Notes: generated from the letters alone by a model not told the origin. A stretch of 64,000 nucleotides of DNA from CAVQWT01 sp963717705 (GCA_963717705.1 CAVQWT010000004.1:496001-560000), one strand, 5' to 3'; counted from the stretch's first letter, positions 52,114 to 62,845 are shown. Numbers and translations are program-made.

Positions 52114-52926
52114 ATGGTATCGATCGTGGCAGGCGTTCTCGCGGCCGTCGTGCTGGCCGTGCCGTCGTTCGCGGGCGCCGAGCCTGCGCCGACGGTGTTC
52201 CTCGAGGAACTCACGTCGCCCGAGCTCGCCGCGCAGATCCGCGGCGGCACCACCACGGTGATCGTCCCCGTCGGCGGGACCGAGCAGAACGGCCCGCACA
52301 TGACGCTGGGCAAGCACAACGTCCGGGTGAAAGCGCTGTCGGAGAAGGTGGCGCGCGCCCTGGGTAACGCCGTGGTCGCCCCGGTGATCGCCTACGTCCC
52401 CGAGGGGAGCATCGACCCGCCGACCGGGCACATGCGCTACGCCGGTACGATCACCGTGCCGCCCGACGTCTACCGGAAGGTGCTGGAATCGGCGGCGCGC
52501 AGCTTTCGCCGGCACGGCTTCCGCGACATCGTGTTCCTGGGCGACTCCGGCGACTACCAGCCGGACAACGCGGCCGTGGCGGCGAAGCTCAATCGCGAGT
52601 GGGCGGCGTCCCCGGTGCGGGTTCACGCCATCGTCGAGTACTACCGCGTCCCCACCGCCTGGTTCGCGCAGACGCTCAAGGGTCGCGGCTTTGCCGACGC
52701 CGAAATCGGTCCGCATGCGGGCCTCGCCGACACTTCGCTGATGCTGGCCGTCGATCCGCGGACGGTGAAGATGGACCGTGCCGTGCCGCCGCCCGGACAG
52801 GTTGCATTGCCGGGCGTGACCGGGGACCCGCGCCGGGCCACGCCCGAACTCGGAACCCTGGCCGTCGACGCCATCGTCAAGGAAACCGTGGCTGCGATCC
52901 GGGCCGCGACCGCAGCGCATCGATGA
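52114..52926 (+). CDS. Exported creatininase-family protein lacking usual metal motifs
   Basis: A 270-residue protein with a signal peptide (cleavage near FAGAEP) and the creatininase fold (VIVPVGGTEQNGPHMTLGKH; IAYVPEGSIDPPTGHM). Known creatininases are cytoplasmic zinc amidohydrolases with E-Q-H-G-P-H and an N-G-H-G-G-N loop. Here the first reads EQNGPH and the second is replaced by GDSGDYQ. At least two usual metal ligands are therefore missing or changed, and activity on creatinine is doubtful. Its stop is followed 62 bases later by the propeller gene on the same strand. Confidence 0.7.
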   Translation: MVSIVAGVLAAVVLAVPSFAGAEPAPTVFLEELTSPELAAQIRGGTTTVIVPVGGTEQNGPHMTLGKHNVRVKALSEKVARALGNAVVAPVIAYVPEGSIDPPTGHMRYAGTITVPPDVYRKVLESAARSFRRHGFRDIVFLGDSGDYQPDNAAVAAKLNREWAASPVRVHAIVEYYRVPTAWFAQTLKGRGFADAEIGPHAGLADTSLMLAVDPRTVKMDRAVPPPGQVALPGVTGDPRRATPELGTLAVDAIVKETVAAIRAATAAHR

Positions 52927-52988
52927 TCCACCCGCATCGCCCGGCCGCCGGGCGCCCGCAGTCAACCCCCGCCCACTCAGGAGCGTTC

Positions 52989-54251
52989 GTGAAGTTCGAC
53001 ACCGTTGCCAATGATCCGCCCGTCACGCTGGCCTTGCTGCTGGCACTGACGATGTCCACCGCGGTCCTCGCGCAGGCGCCCGCTAAGGCGCCCGCGCCGC
53101 CGCCGCCGACGGTGGCGACCGTCCCCGGCATGCCGCCGGTCGCCGACCCGGCGAACCTCTACAGCGAAACCACGGCCGCGAAGATGAGCCCGGCCGTCGC
53201 CAACGACCTGCCGCGCGTCTACGTGCCGCACATCCAGTCGAACGACGTCTACGTCATCGATCCGGCGACGTTCAAGGTCGTCGACAAGTTCAAGGTCGGG
53301 CTCAATCCGCAGCACGTCGTGCCGTCGTGGGACCTGCGGACGCTGTGGGTGGCTAACAACGCCGAGAACACGACCAAGGGCAGCCTGACGCCGGTCGACC
53401 CGAAGACCGGGAAGCCCGGGAAGGCGATCGCCGTCGACGATCCGTACAACATGTACTTCTCGCCGGACGGCAAGTCGGCGATCGTCGTCGCCGAGGCGAT
53501 GAAGCGGCTGGACTTCCGCGACCCGAAGACCATGCAGCTGCAGCACTCGATCGACGTGCCCAAGTGCGCCGGCATCAACCACGCCGACTTCTCGATCGAT
53601 GGCCGCTATGCGATATTCACCTGCGAATTCTCGGGCACGGTGGCCAAGATCGACCTCGTCAACCGCAAGGTGCTGGGCTACACGCAGGTGATCCAGCCCG
53701 GCCGGGCGACGACGACGGTCAAGGGCCCGGATGGCCGCGACGAGGTGATCTGCACGACGTGGAAGGGCATGCCGCAGGACATCCGCGCGTCCCCGGACGG
53801 CAAGGTCTTCTTCATCGCGGACATGATGGCCGACGGCGTCCACATCGTCGACCTCGAGTCGTTCCGGCAGATCGGCTTCATCGAGACCGGCAAGGGAACG
53901 CACGGCCTCTATCCCAGCCGCGACGGCACCAAGCTCTACGTCGCCAATCGCGGCTCGAACAAGATCCACGCGCCGCCGAAGGGCAAGGGCAGCGTCTCGG
54001 TGCTCGACTTCGCCACGCGCAAGGTCGAGGCCAATTGGCCGATTCCCGGTGGCGGCAGCCCCGACATGGGCAACGTCAGCGCCGACGGCAAGTGGCTGTG
54101 GCTGTCGGGCCGCTACGACCACGTGGTCTACGCGTTCGACACCGCCTCGGGCGAGGTGAAGATCATCCCGGTCGGCAGGGAGCCGCACGGACTCACCGTG
54201 TGGCCGCAGCCTGGGCGCTACTCGCTGGGGCACACCGGCAACCTGCGCTGA
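52989..54251 (+). CDS. Exported YncE-like seven-bladed beta-propeller protein
   Basis: A 420-residue periplasmic protein. The start is GTG 52989 with AGGAG 5 bases upstream, directly followed by a signal peptide (TLALLLALTMSTAVLA). An ATG at 52923 overlapping the creatininase stop is possible. After a Pro/Ala linker come repeated YVTN-type blades: RVYVPHIQSNDVYVIDPATF, LWVANNAENTTKG, YAIFTCEFSGTVAKIDL, KLYVANRGSNKIH and KWLWLSGRYDHVVYAFD. No CxxCH haem motif is present. The ligand or partner is unknown. It is probably co-transcribed with the creatininase-like gene. Confidence 0.75.
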   Translation: MKFDTVANDPPVTLALLLALTMSTAVLAQAPAKAPAPPPPTVATVPGMPPVADPANLYSETTAAKMSPAVANDLPRVYVPHIQSNDVYVIDPATFKVVDKFKVGLNPQHVVPSWDLRTLWVANNAENTTKGSLTPVDPKTGKPGKAIAVDDPYNMYFSPDGKSAIVVAEAMKRLDFRDPKTMQLQHSIDVPKCAGINHADFSIDGRYAIFTCEFSGTVAKIDLVNRKVLGYTQVIQPGRATTTVKGPDGRDEVICTTWKGMPQDIRASPDGKVFFIADMMADGVHIVDLESFRQIGFIETGKGTHGLYPSRDGTKLYVANRGSNKIHAPPKGKGSVSVLDFATRKVEANWPIPGGGSPDMGNVSADGKWLWLSGRYDHVVYAFDTASGEVKIIPVGREPHGLTVWPQPGRYSLGHTGNLR

Positions 54252-54342
54252 ACCGCAGCGCGTCGGCGCGAGGTCGTTCGTGCCCGGCGCGCCCGCGCGC
54301 CCGCGAGCGGGCGTCGCGCCGCCGAGGTAGCGACGACCGCGA

Positions 54343-55654
<1,312 letters not shown>

Positions 55655-55802
55655 TCGGATCATTTTATCAGAGGCTTGCGCGGCGGCTTCCAGTCGCCGC
55701 CCAACCTGCCTTCGCCGCGACGGCACCGCCTTGCACGACGGTCAACGCGAACGAGGGACCGGAGCAGTTCGAGCGCCGGGCCCCCGAAGCAGGCCCCGGC
55801 GC

Positions 55803-55816
55803 TTGATCTGCGTCAA
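55803..55816. promoter_or_regulatory. FNR/ANR-type box upstream of the hemerythrin gene
   Basis: TTGATCTGCGTCAA matches TTGATnnnnATCAA at 9 of 10 specified positions (G for A at the sixth) and is flanked by the extended palindrome GC/GC. It lies 135 bases before the hemerythrin start and is oriented so that it could activate it. No clear -10 at the class-II distance was found. It is the second such box in the window. Confidence 0.6.
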
Positions 55817-55950
55817 GCGAATCCGGACCCGCCCCGGACCCGCAGGCGGAGCAGCCGTTTCCTTGATTCATCTCGTGGCCCGCCACGGCGGCGACGGCGA
55901 AGCTCCGGGGCAGCGCGACGACGCGCCGAAGACCCTCGAGGAGAAACCGC

Positions 55951-56557
55951 ATGCAGGCCACCGATATCCTGTCGTCCGAACACCGGGTGATTGAACGCGT
56001 CATCGCCGCCCTCGACGCCGCGGCAGACCGGCTCGAGGCGGACGCGGACGTGCGTCCCGGCGTTCTTCCTCGACGCCACCCGCTTCCTCCGCCACTTCGC
56101 CGACGGCTACCACCACGGCAAGGAGGAAGGCGTGCTGTTCGCGGCGATGGCACGCCACGGACTGCCACTGGACGACGGGCCGATCGGCGTGATGCTGTAC
56201 GAGCACGACCGTGCGCGCGAGCTCACCACGGGCCTGGGCAAGGCCGCCGAGCGCTGGGCCGCCGGCGATCGCGGCGTGGCGGGCACCCTGGCCGACTACG
56301 CGCATGCCTACGGCGAACTCCTGGCGCAGCACATCTACAAGGAGGACAACATCCTGTTCCCGATGGCCGCGCAAGCGATCCCGCCCCAGGAGCATGACGC
56401 GCTCCTGCGGGAGTACGGGCGGATCGAGCGTGCCCGGGAGTCCGGCGGCTCGAAGGCGTCCTGCGTCGAACTCGCCTGGGCGCTGTGCGCGGAGATGGGC
56501 GTCGATGCCGAGGCCAGCCCGCGGCGCCAGGTGAATCTCCCCTGCCACTCGTTCTGA
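55951..56557 (+). CDS. Hemerythrin-like HHE domain protein, one-base frame interruption near 56056
   Basis: A di-iron HHE-domain protein that may bind O2 or NO, or sense iron. The first frame gives MQATDILSSEHRVIERVIAA (iron His in SSEHRVIE), then after EADADVRP the sequence continues in the +1 frame with AFFLDATRFLRHFADG, HHGKEEGVLF, LYEHDRARELT and QHIYKEDNILFP, which supply the remaining His and Glu ligands. Dropping one C in the CCC at 56056-56058 gives a 201-residue protein. The ATG at 55951 has CGAGGAG 9 bases upstream. It is preceded by an FNR-type box and is alone in its transcript. Confidence 0.8.
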
Positions 56558-56714
56558 GCGCGGCTTCGCTCGCGTGACACGACGGTCGCGCGCCGTCGAC
56601 CGTCGGGGGAGCGGCCGGGCGCAGGAATGCCTCCGGCAGACGGTCGCGGCGCGCGCACCCTGCGACCCCGCCTCGTGGCCGCAAGCTGCCAGCCAGAGGC
56701 GCGGCGCGGACTGG

Positions 56715-58026
56715 CTACGCCCCCGCGTCGCGATCGCGCGCCCGCAGCTCCGCCAGCTTGTCGCGGATGCGCAACTCGAAGCCGCGGTCGGTCGGGTCAT
56801 ACCAGCCCGGGCGCGGCATGCCGTCGGGCAGGTACGTCTCCCCCGCCGCGTATCCATCCGCCTCGTCGTGCGCGTAGCGGTAACCCTTGCCGTAGTCGAG
56901 GTTCTTCATCAATTTGGTCGGCGCGTTGCGCAGCCGCAACGGCACCGGCCGCGAACCGTCGTTGGCGATGAAGGCGCGGACGGCGCCCCACGCGGTGTAG
57001 ACGGCGTTGGACTTCGGCGCCACGGCGAGGTACACGACCGCCTGCGCCAGCGCGAGCTCCCCTTCCGGCGAGCCCAGCCGCTCGTAGGTCTCGACGGCGG
57101 CGATCGCCAGCGGCAGCGCGCGCGGATCCGCGAGTCCGACGTCCTCGGTCGCCATCCGGATCACCCGGCGCCCGACGTAGAGCGGATCGGCACCGCCGTC
57201 GAGCATCCGCGCCATCCAGTACAGCGCGGCGTCCGGATCGGAGCCGCGCACCGACTTGTGCAGGGCGGATATCTGGTCGTAGAACGCCTCGCCCCCCTTG
57301 TCGAAGCGGCGCAGGCTGCGGGCGATCGTCGCCTCGACGAACGCGACGTCGATCGTCGCCTTGCCGCCGCCCGCCACCGCCAGCTGCTCGACCAGGTTGA
57401 TCAGGCGTCGCCCGTCGCCGTCGGAATAGGCGACGAGCGCCGTCGCGCGCTTCCGGCGCGAGTTCCGTCGCCGGCATCGCCGCGGCGCGTGCGCGCTCCA
57501 GCAGTTCGGCCAGTTCATCGGCGTCGAGCGGCTCCAGCACGTAGACGGCGGCGCGCGAGAGCAGCGCCGAGTTCACCTCGAACGACGGGTTTTCGGTGGT
57601 CGCGCCGACGAAGGTGAACAGCCCCGACTCGACGTGCGGCAGGAACGCGTCCTGCTGGCTCTTGTTGAAGCGGTGCACCTCGTCGACGAACAGGATCGTC
57701 GCCCTGCCCGACTGCGCCCGCGTCATCTCGGCACGGGCGACCGCGTCGCGAATCTCCTTCACGCCCGAGAGCACCGCCGACAGCGCGACGAAGTCGGCGT
57801 TGAAGGCGTCGGCCATCAAGCGCGCGATCGTCGTCTTGCCCACGCCGGGCGGTCCCCACAGGATCATCGAATGCGCCCGCCCGGCGGCGAACGCAACCGC
57901 CAGCGGCTTGCCCGGCGCCAGCAGGTGCCGCTGCCCGATGACGTCGCCAATGGTGTGCGGGCGCAGGCGCTCGGCCAGCGGGACGCTGGCGGGCGTGACG
58001 GCGGCGGCGGCGAAGAGATCGGTCAT
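56715..58026 (-). CDS. rarA: Replication-associated recombination protein RarA (MgsA), one-base frame interruption near 57440
   Basis: An AAA+ ATPase related to clamp loaders that acts at stalled forks. The first frame (58026 to about 57445) holds PLAERLRPHTIGDVIGQRHL, Walker A (WGPPGVGKTT), Walker B (LFVDEVHRFNK), sensor 1 (GATTENPSFEV) and LAPEARD. The second frame resumes with ALVAYSDGDGRRLINLVEQL and continues to the tetramerisation domain (DGGADPLYVGRRVIRMATED; GYRYAHDEADGYAAGETYLP). Removing one base of the CC at 57440-57441 restores 436 residues, the family length. Confidence 0.87.
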
Positions 58027-58225
58027 GGACGTGGCGGCGGCGCCGGGCGTTGGACGGCGACGGACACCCTGCATCATAGCGAATGAGCTGGGGACGGCCG
58101 AGGGCCGGTCGTTGCGGCTCCCGTACAATCGAGCCCGCCGCCCATCGCTTCGGCCGTCCACGCAGCGGCGACGATCCTTCACCGGACCGCCAGCGCACGG
58201 CGCTCCGCCACCCGGGACCCCGATC

Positions 58226-59359
58226 ATGCCCGCCACCCGACCTGTCGCCCCCCGCGTGCCTCGCGCGCCGCTCGCGCCTCGCGCCGCACGGGCCGCACGC
58301 GCCGAAGCAGCCGCGATCGATGCGCGCGAGCCCGACCGAGCTGCGCGCCGACCCGGCGGTCCCCGCGCACCCTGCCGGCGGTCCTCCGCCGCGGCCGTCG
58401 GCGCGTGCTGTCTGCTCGCGCTGCTGCTGCTGCCGTGCTCGCCGGCGCCAGTCGCGGCGTTCGACCTGCAGGGCCACCGCGGCGCCCGCGGACTCGCCCC
58501 GGAAAACACCATGGCGGCGTTTCGGAAGGCGCTCGCGGTCGGCGTGTCGACGCTCGAGCTCGATCTCGCGCTGACCCGCGACGGCGTGCTGGTCGTCGCG
58601 CACGATCCCTACGTAAGCGCCGACCTCGCGCGGGACCCCGACGGCCGGTGGCTCGCCGCACGCGGACCGCTGATCCGCTCGCTGTCGCTGGAGGAACTGC
58701 TCCGCTACGACGTCGGTCGCGTCAATCCCGCGTCCGCGTACGCAAAGCAGTGGCCGCTCCAGCAGGGCGTCGACGGCGAACGCTACCCGACCTTCGCGCA
58801 GGTGCTCGACCTCGCGCGGGCCGACGCGCGGCCGGTGCGCCTCAACGTCGAGACGAAGATCTTCCCCGACCGGCCCGGGGACACCGCCGACCCGGCGACT
58901 TTCGCCTCGGCCGTCGCCGCGGCGATCGACCGCGCGGGGATGGGGTCGCGGACGACGGTGCAGTCGTTCGACTGGCGGACGCTGCGCGCGGTGCACAGCC
59001 TCACCCCCGGCGTCGCCACCGCCTGCCTGACCATCCGGACCGAGTCGAACGACAACGTCGCCGACCGGGACGGCAAGCCGTCGGCGTGGACCGACGGCCT
59101 GTCGCTGGCGGGCCACGGCGGTTCGGTGCCGAAGCTGGTGAAGGCGGCGGGCTGCCGGTCGTGGAGCCCGTTCTGGCGCAACGTCGATGCAACCGGCGTC
59201 GCCGAGGCCAAGGCGCTCGGCCTCGCGGTCGTGCCGTGGACGGTCAACGACCCCGCCGAGATGGGGCGCCTGATCGAGCTCGGCGTCGACGGCCTCATCA
59301 CCGACTACCCTGACCGGTTGCGCACGGTGCTGGCCGAAAAGGGCAAGCCGCTGCCGTGA
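58226..59359 (+). CDS. Exported glycerophosphodiester phosphodiesterase
   Basis: A 377-residue GDPD-family enzyme that hydrolyses glycerophosphodiesters to glycerol-3-phosphate and an alcohol. It has catalytic His and Glu in QGHRGARGLAPENTMAAF, the second His in VVAHDPYVSAD, and the metal Glu in LNVETKIFPD. The C-terminus has VVPWTVNDPAEMGRLIELGV. The first ~55 residues are Arg/Ala/Pro-rich and precede a hydrophobic signal (VGACCLLALLLLP), so the true start may be further in. It is oriented against rarA and lolA. Confidence 0.85.
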   Translation: MPATRPVAPRVPRAPLAPRAARAARAEAAAIDAREPDRAARRPGGPRAPCRRSSAAAVGACCLLALLLLPCSPAPVAAFDLQGHRGARGLAPENTMAAFRKALAVGVSTLELDLALTRDGVLVVAHDPYVSADLARDPDGRWLAARGPLIRSLSLEELLRYDVGRVNPASAYAKQWPLQQGVDGERYPTFAQVLDLARADARPVRLNVETKIFPDRPGDTADPATFASAVAAAIDRAGMGSRTTVQSFDWRTLRAVHSLTPGVATACLTIRTESNDNVADRDGKPSAWTDGLSLAGHGGSVPKLVKAAGCRSWSPFWRNVDATGVAEAKALGLAVVPWTVNDPAEMGRLIELGVDGLITDYPDRLRTVLAEKGKPLP

Positions 59360-59428
59360 TGCCTGCCGGCCCCGGCGCTCCCGCACGAACCCCTTACGCG
59401 GCGGGCGACGGCGTTGCCTGCTGCGTCG

Positions 59429-60073
59429 CTACCGGGCCTCGCCCAGCACGTCCGCGCCTTTCGGCGGGACGAACCGGAACGTCTCGGGCGGCAGCTTCGG
59501 ATTGCGCTGCATCGCGGTGAAGCGGATGCTCGAGCGCTGGCCGAACGCGTCGAGAAGATCGAGCGCAACCAGCCCCCGCGCGTCGAATCCCAGGCGGATC
59601 TCGGCGAACGCGGCGTCCTTGGCCAGCGGCGTCGCCGCCAGCCAGTCGAGCCCGTCGGAGGCAGGCAGGTCCTGCCACGAGAACGCCTTCTCGACGTCCT
59701 CCCGGCCCGACAGCAGCGCCGCCGGCGTGGCGCCCAGCGCGTCGCGGCTGCCGCGGACGATGACCTGCTGCAGGTCCTCGTCGTAGAACCAGATCTTCTC
59801 GCCGTCGCCGACGATCAGCTGCTTGTACGGTTTGTCGACGGTCCAGCGGAACTTCCCGGGCCGCGACAGCAGGAATTCGCCCTGCGCGCTCTGCGTCGTG
59901 CGACCCGCGCGATCGACGACCGTCTGCGTGAACTGCGCCCGCGCGGTCTGCGTCTCGCGAACGAACTCGCGCAGGCGGTCGAGCGTGGCGCCGGCGGCGA
60001 CACCGGCGGTGCCGGCGGCGACCAGGAACGCGACCGCGAGGAGTCGCGCCAGGCGATTGAAGTCGGGGATCAT
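59429..60073 (-). CDS. lolA: Outer-membrane lipoprotein carrier protein LolA
   Basis: A 214-residue periplasmic chaperone that carries lipoproteins from LolCDE to LolB. It has a signal peptide (LARLLAVAFLVAAGTAGVAA) and then RLREFVRETQTARAQFTQTV, FLLSRPGKFRWTVDKPYKQL, VGDGEKIWFYDEDLQQV and the final QRSSIRFTAMQRNPKLPPETF. The ATG at 60073 is chosen because the signal peptide follows. It lies 11 bases after the small periplasmic gene, within the ftsK-lolA-rarA-serS order typical of betaproteobacteria. Confidence 0.92.
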   Translation of the reverse strand: MIPDFNRLARLLAVAFLVAAGTAGVAAGATLDRLREFVRETQTARAQFTQTVVDRAGRTTQSAQGEFLLSRPGKFRWTVDKPYKQLIVGDGEKIWFYDEDLQQVIVRGSRDALGATPAALLSGREDVEKAFSWQDLPASDGLDWLAATPLAKDAAFAEIRLGFDARGLVALDLLDAFGQRSSIRFTAMQRNPKLPPETFRFVPPKGADVLGEAR

Positions 60074-60084
60074 CAGTCTGAGAG

Positions 60085-60486
60085 TCAGCGTGGCGCGCCG
60101 GGTTCCGTTCCCGGGATGTTCGCGAGGCAATTGCCGACGCGGTCGAGGATCACGTAAGTGTGGGTGAGGCCGCCCCAGTCGTGCACGCCGGGTCGCGCGC
60201 GGAACTGGTGGACGTAGACCCGCCAGGCGCCCAGCGCGAACTCGGTCTCGGTGTCGCAGCCCCCGACGAAGGTCGTCGGGCCGCAGAATTGGTCCGGCAG
60301 CAGCCTTCGCGCGATCGCTTCGGCCTCCGCCTGCGTCACCGCCGGCGCGTCCGCGGCGCGCTCCTGCGGGCAGTAGCGCGGCCCCGTCCGGAACACCTCG
60401 ACCGGACCGGCGGATGCGTGGCCGGGCACGAGCGCGGCCGCGACCAGCGCCGCCGCGGTGCCCCGCGCCGATCGCGGTGGCGTCAA
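60085..60486 (-). CDS. Small exported cysteine-containing protein, unknown, coupled to ftsK
   Basis: A 133-residue protein not recognised. The start is a TTG that overlaps the ftsK stop (ATTGA), with AAGGG 8 bases upstream. A signal peptide follows (GTAAALVAAALVPGHASA). The mature part has four Cys (RYCPQE, QFCGPT, GGCDTE, GNCLAN), a helical stretch TQAEAEAIARRLLPD and a beta-like WRVYVHQFRARPGVHDWGG. Two disulfides are plausible in the periplasm. It lies between ftsK and lolA and is probably co-transcribed with both. No other start explains the open frame, and the coding pattern is good. Confidence 0.6.
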   Translation of the reverse strand: MTPPRSARGTAAALVAAALVPGHASAGPVEVFRTGPRYCPQERAADAPAVTQAEAEAIARRLLPDQFCGPTTFVGGCDTETEFALGAWRVYVHQFRARPGVHDWGGLTHTYVILDRVGNCLANIPGTEPGAPR

Positions 60487-62810
60487 TTGGCTTCGCCCTT
60501 GCCCGCCGGCACCAGCACTTCGCGGTTGCCGTTGGTCTGCATCGGCGAGACGAGCCCGGCGCGCTCCATCTGCTCGATCAGCCGCGCGGCTCGGTTGTAC
60601 CCGATCCGCAGGTGCCGCTGCACCAGCGAGATCGACGGCCGCCGCGTCTGCAGCACGACCTGCACCGCCTGGTCGTACATCGGGTCGGACTCGGCGTCGG
60701 CGCCTTCGAGGGAAACGCCGTCGATCGCGTCGTCGCCGCCGCCGCCCTCGAGGATGCCGTCGAGGTACTGCGCGCCGCCCTGCGCCTTGAGGTGCTCGAC
60801 CACGTGGTGCACCTCGGCGTCGGAGACGAACGCGCCGTGGATGCGCTGCGGGTAGCCGGTGCCCGGCGGCAGGAACAGCATGTCGCCCTGCCCCAGCAGC
60901 GTCTCCGCGCCCATCTGGTCGAGGATCGTCCGCGAATCCACCTTGCTCGCGACCTGGAAGGCGATCCGCGACGGGATGTTCGCCTTGATGAGCCCGGTGA
61001 TCACGTCGACGCTGGGCCGCTGCGTCGCCAGGATCAGGTGGATGCCCGACGCGCGCGCCTTCTGCGCGATTCGCGCGATGAGCTCCTCGATTTTCTTGCC
61101 GGTCACCATCATCAGGTCGGCCAGCTCGTCGATGACCACGACGATGAACGGCATCTCCTCGATCGGCTCGGGCGCCTCGGGCGTCAGCGTGAAGGGATTG
61201 GTCAGCGGCTTGCCGGCCTTCTTCGCCTCGATGATCCGGGCGTTGTACCCGGCGAGGTTGCGCACGCCGAGCGTGCTCATCAGCTTGTAGCGGCGCTCCA
61301 TCTCGCCCACGCACCAGTTGAGCGCGTTGCCGGCGAGCTTCATGTCGGTGACGACCGGCGCCAGCAGATGCGGGATTCCCTCGTAGACGGAGAGCTCCAG
61401 CATCTTCGGGTCGACCAGGATCAGGCGCACCTGCTTCGGCTCGGCCTTGTACAGCAGGGACAGGATCATCGCGTTGACCGCGACCGACTTGCCGGAGCCC
61501 GTGGTGCCGGCGACCAGCAGGTGCGGCATCCGTGCGAGGTCGGCGACGACCGGCTTGCCGGCGATGTCCTTGCCCAGGGACAAGGTCAGCATGCTGGCGT
61601 TGTCGTTGTACGTCGTCGAGGCGAGGATCTCGATCAGCTTGACGATCTGGCGCTTCGGATTCGGCAGCTCGAGCCCCATGCACGACTTGCCGGGAATCGT
61701 CTCGACGACGCGGATGCTGACGACCGACAGCGCGCGCGCCAGGTCCTTCATCAGGTTGACGATCTGCGCGCCCTTGACGCCGACGGCGGGCTCGATTTCG
61801 TAGCGGGTGATCACCGGGCCCGGGTAGGCCGCAAGCACCTTCACGGCGACACCGAAATCGGCGAGCTTGCGCTCGATGAGGCGCGAGGTGAACTCCAGCG
61901 TTTCCGCCGACACGATCGCGTCGCTCGCCCCCGGCGCGTCGTCGAGCAGCGCCAGCGGCGGCAGCGGCGAGTCGGGCAGCTCCTGGAAAAGCGGACGCTG
62001 GCGCTCCTTCGCCGCCCGCTGCGATTTCTGCACCTCGACCACCGCCGGCACGACGATGATCGGCTCGCGCTCGGGCGTCTCGTCGCGCTGCTGCTCGACG
62101 ATCGCCTCGCGGAACGCCGCCGCCTGCTCGCCGATCCGCCGGTCCTGCCGCTCCTCGGCACGCCGGCGCACCCACTGCATGCCGCGTTCCAGCGCGGTGC
62201 CGATCCGCTCGGCGACCCGTAGCCAGGAGAAGCCGAAGAAGAGCGTGCAGCCGACGGCGAACAGCGCCAGCAGGACCAGCGTCGCGCCGTTGAATCCGAT
62301 GGCGCGGCCGAGGCCTCGGCCGACCAAGTCGCCCAGCGCGCCGCCCGGCGCCAGCGGCAGGCTCACGGGAAGGCGGTAGACGCGGATGGCTTCGAGCGCG
62401 GCGCTGGCGAACAGCACCAGCACGAATCCGAGCACGGCCAGGGCCAACGGGTGGTCGGTCTCGCGCTCCGGATCGAGCACGCGGCGGAACCCGGCGACGA
62501 CCAGCACCACGCCGGCGACCACCCACCACCAGGCCGAGAAGCCGAAGAGATAGAGCAGCAGGTCCGACACCCACGCCCCGACGACCCCGCCCCTGTTGCC
62601 GAGCGGCAGGCCGGCACCGGAGAACGACCACCCGGGATCGGTCTTGGTGTAGCTCGCGAGCACCAGCGCGAGCCACAGGAAGGCGGCGACGACCAGCAGC
62701 CACCACGACTCGCGGACCAGCCGCGCGAAGCGGGGCGAGAGCGATGCGGGGGCGTTGTCGGCGGTCACGCTGCGGCGCCTGGTGGCAGTCTCTTTACGCT
62801 TCAGAAACAT
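60483..62810 (-). CDS. ftsK: DNA translocase FtsK
   Basis: A 775-residue septal DNA pump. Four N-terminal transmembrane helices fall between about residues 30 and 195. A short charged linker (about 200-280) replaces the ~600-residue linker of E. coli FtsK. The motor has Walker A (GTTGSGKSVAVN), Walker B region (PFIVVVIDELADLMMV) and ATQRPSVDVITG. The C-terminal winged-helix gamma domain (SLVQRHLRIGYNRAARLIEQ) recognises KOPS. The length is common in betaproteobacteria. The minus-strand -10 is TATAAT 30 bases before the ATG. Confidence 0.95.
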   Translation of the reverse strand: MFLKRKETATRRRSVTADNAPASLSPRFARLVRESWWLLVVAAFLWLALVLASYTKTDPGWSFSGAGLPLGNRGGVVGAWVSDLLLYLFGFSAWWWVVAGVVLVVAGFRRVLDPERETDHPLALAVLGFVLVLFASAALEAIRVYRLPVSLPLAPGGALGDLVGRGLGRAIGFNGATLVLLALFAVGCTLFFGFSWLRVAERIGTALERGMQWVRRRAEERQDRRIGEQAAAFREAIVEQQRDETPEREPIIVVPAVVEVQKSQRAAKERQRPLFQELPDSPLPPLALLDDAPGASDAIVSAETLEFTSRLIERKLADFGVAVKVLAAYPGPVITRYEIEPAVGVKGAQIVNLMKDLARALSVVSIRVVETIPGKSCMGLELPNPKRQIVKLIEILASTTYNDNASMLTLSLGKDIAGKPVVADLARMPHLLVAGTTGSGKSVAVNAMILSLLYKAEPKQVRLILVDPKMLELSVYEGIPHLLAPVVTDMKLAGNALNWCVGEMERRYKLMSTLGVRNLAGYNARIIEAKKAGKPLTNPFTLTPEAPEPIEEMPFIVVVIDELADLMMVTGKKIEELIARIAQKARASGIHLILATQRPSVDVITGLIKANIPSRIAFQVASKVDSRTILDQMGAETLLGQGDMLFLPPGTGYPQRIHGAFVSDAEVHHVVEHLKAQGGAQYLDGILEGGGGDDAIDGVSLEGADAESDPMYDQAVQVVLQTRRPSISLVQRHLRIGYNRAARLIEQMERAGLVSPMQTNGNREVLVPAGKGEAN

Positions 62811-62814
62811 GAAA

Positions 62815-62845
62815 TTGCCGCATTAACTTCATGCGGCTTATTATA
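62815..62845. promoter_or_regulatory. Overlapping divergent ftsK / trxB promoters with an internal inverted repeat
   Basis: Plus strand (trxB): -35 TTGCCG (62815-62820), an 18-bp spacer and -10 TATTAT (62839-62844). Minus strand (ftsK): a perfect -10 TATAAT (62840-62845), with no good -35. The trxB spacer contains a perfect 7-bp inverted repeat GCCGCAT (62817-62823) / ATGCGGC (62831-62837) separated by 7 bases, an operator-like arrangement. Confidence 0.55.
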
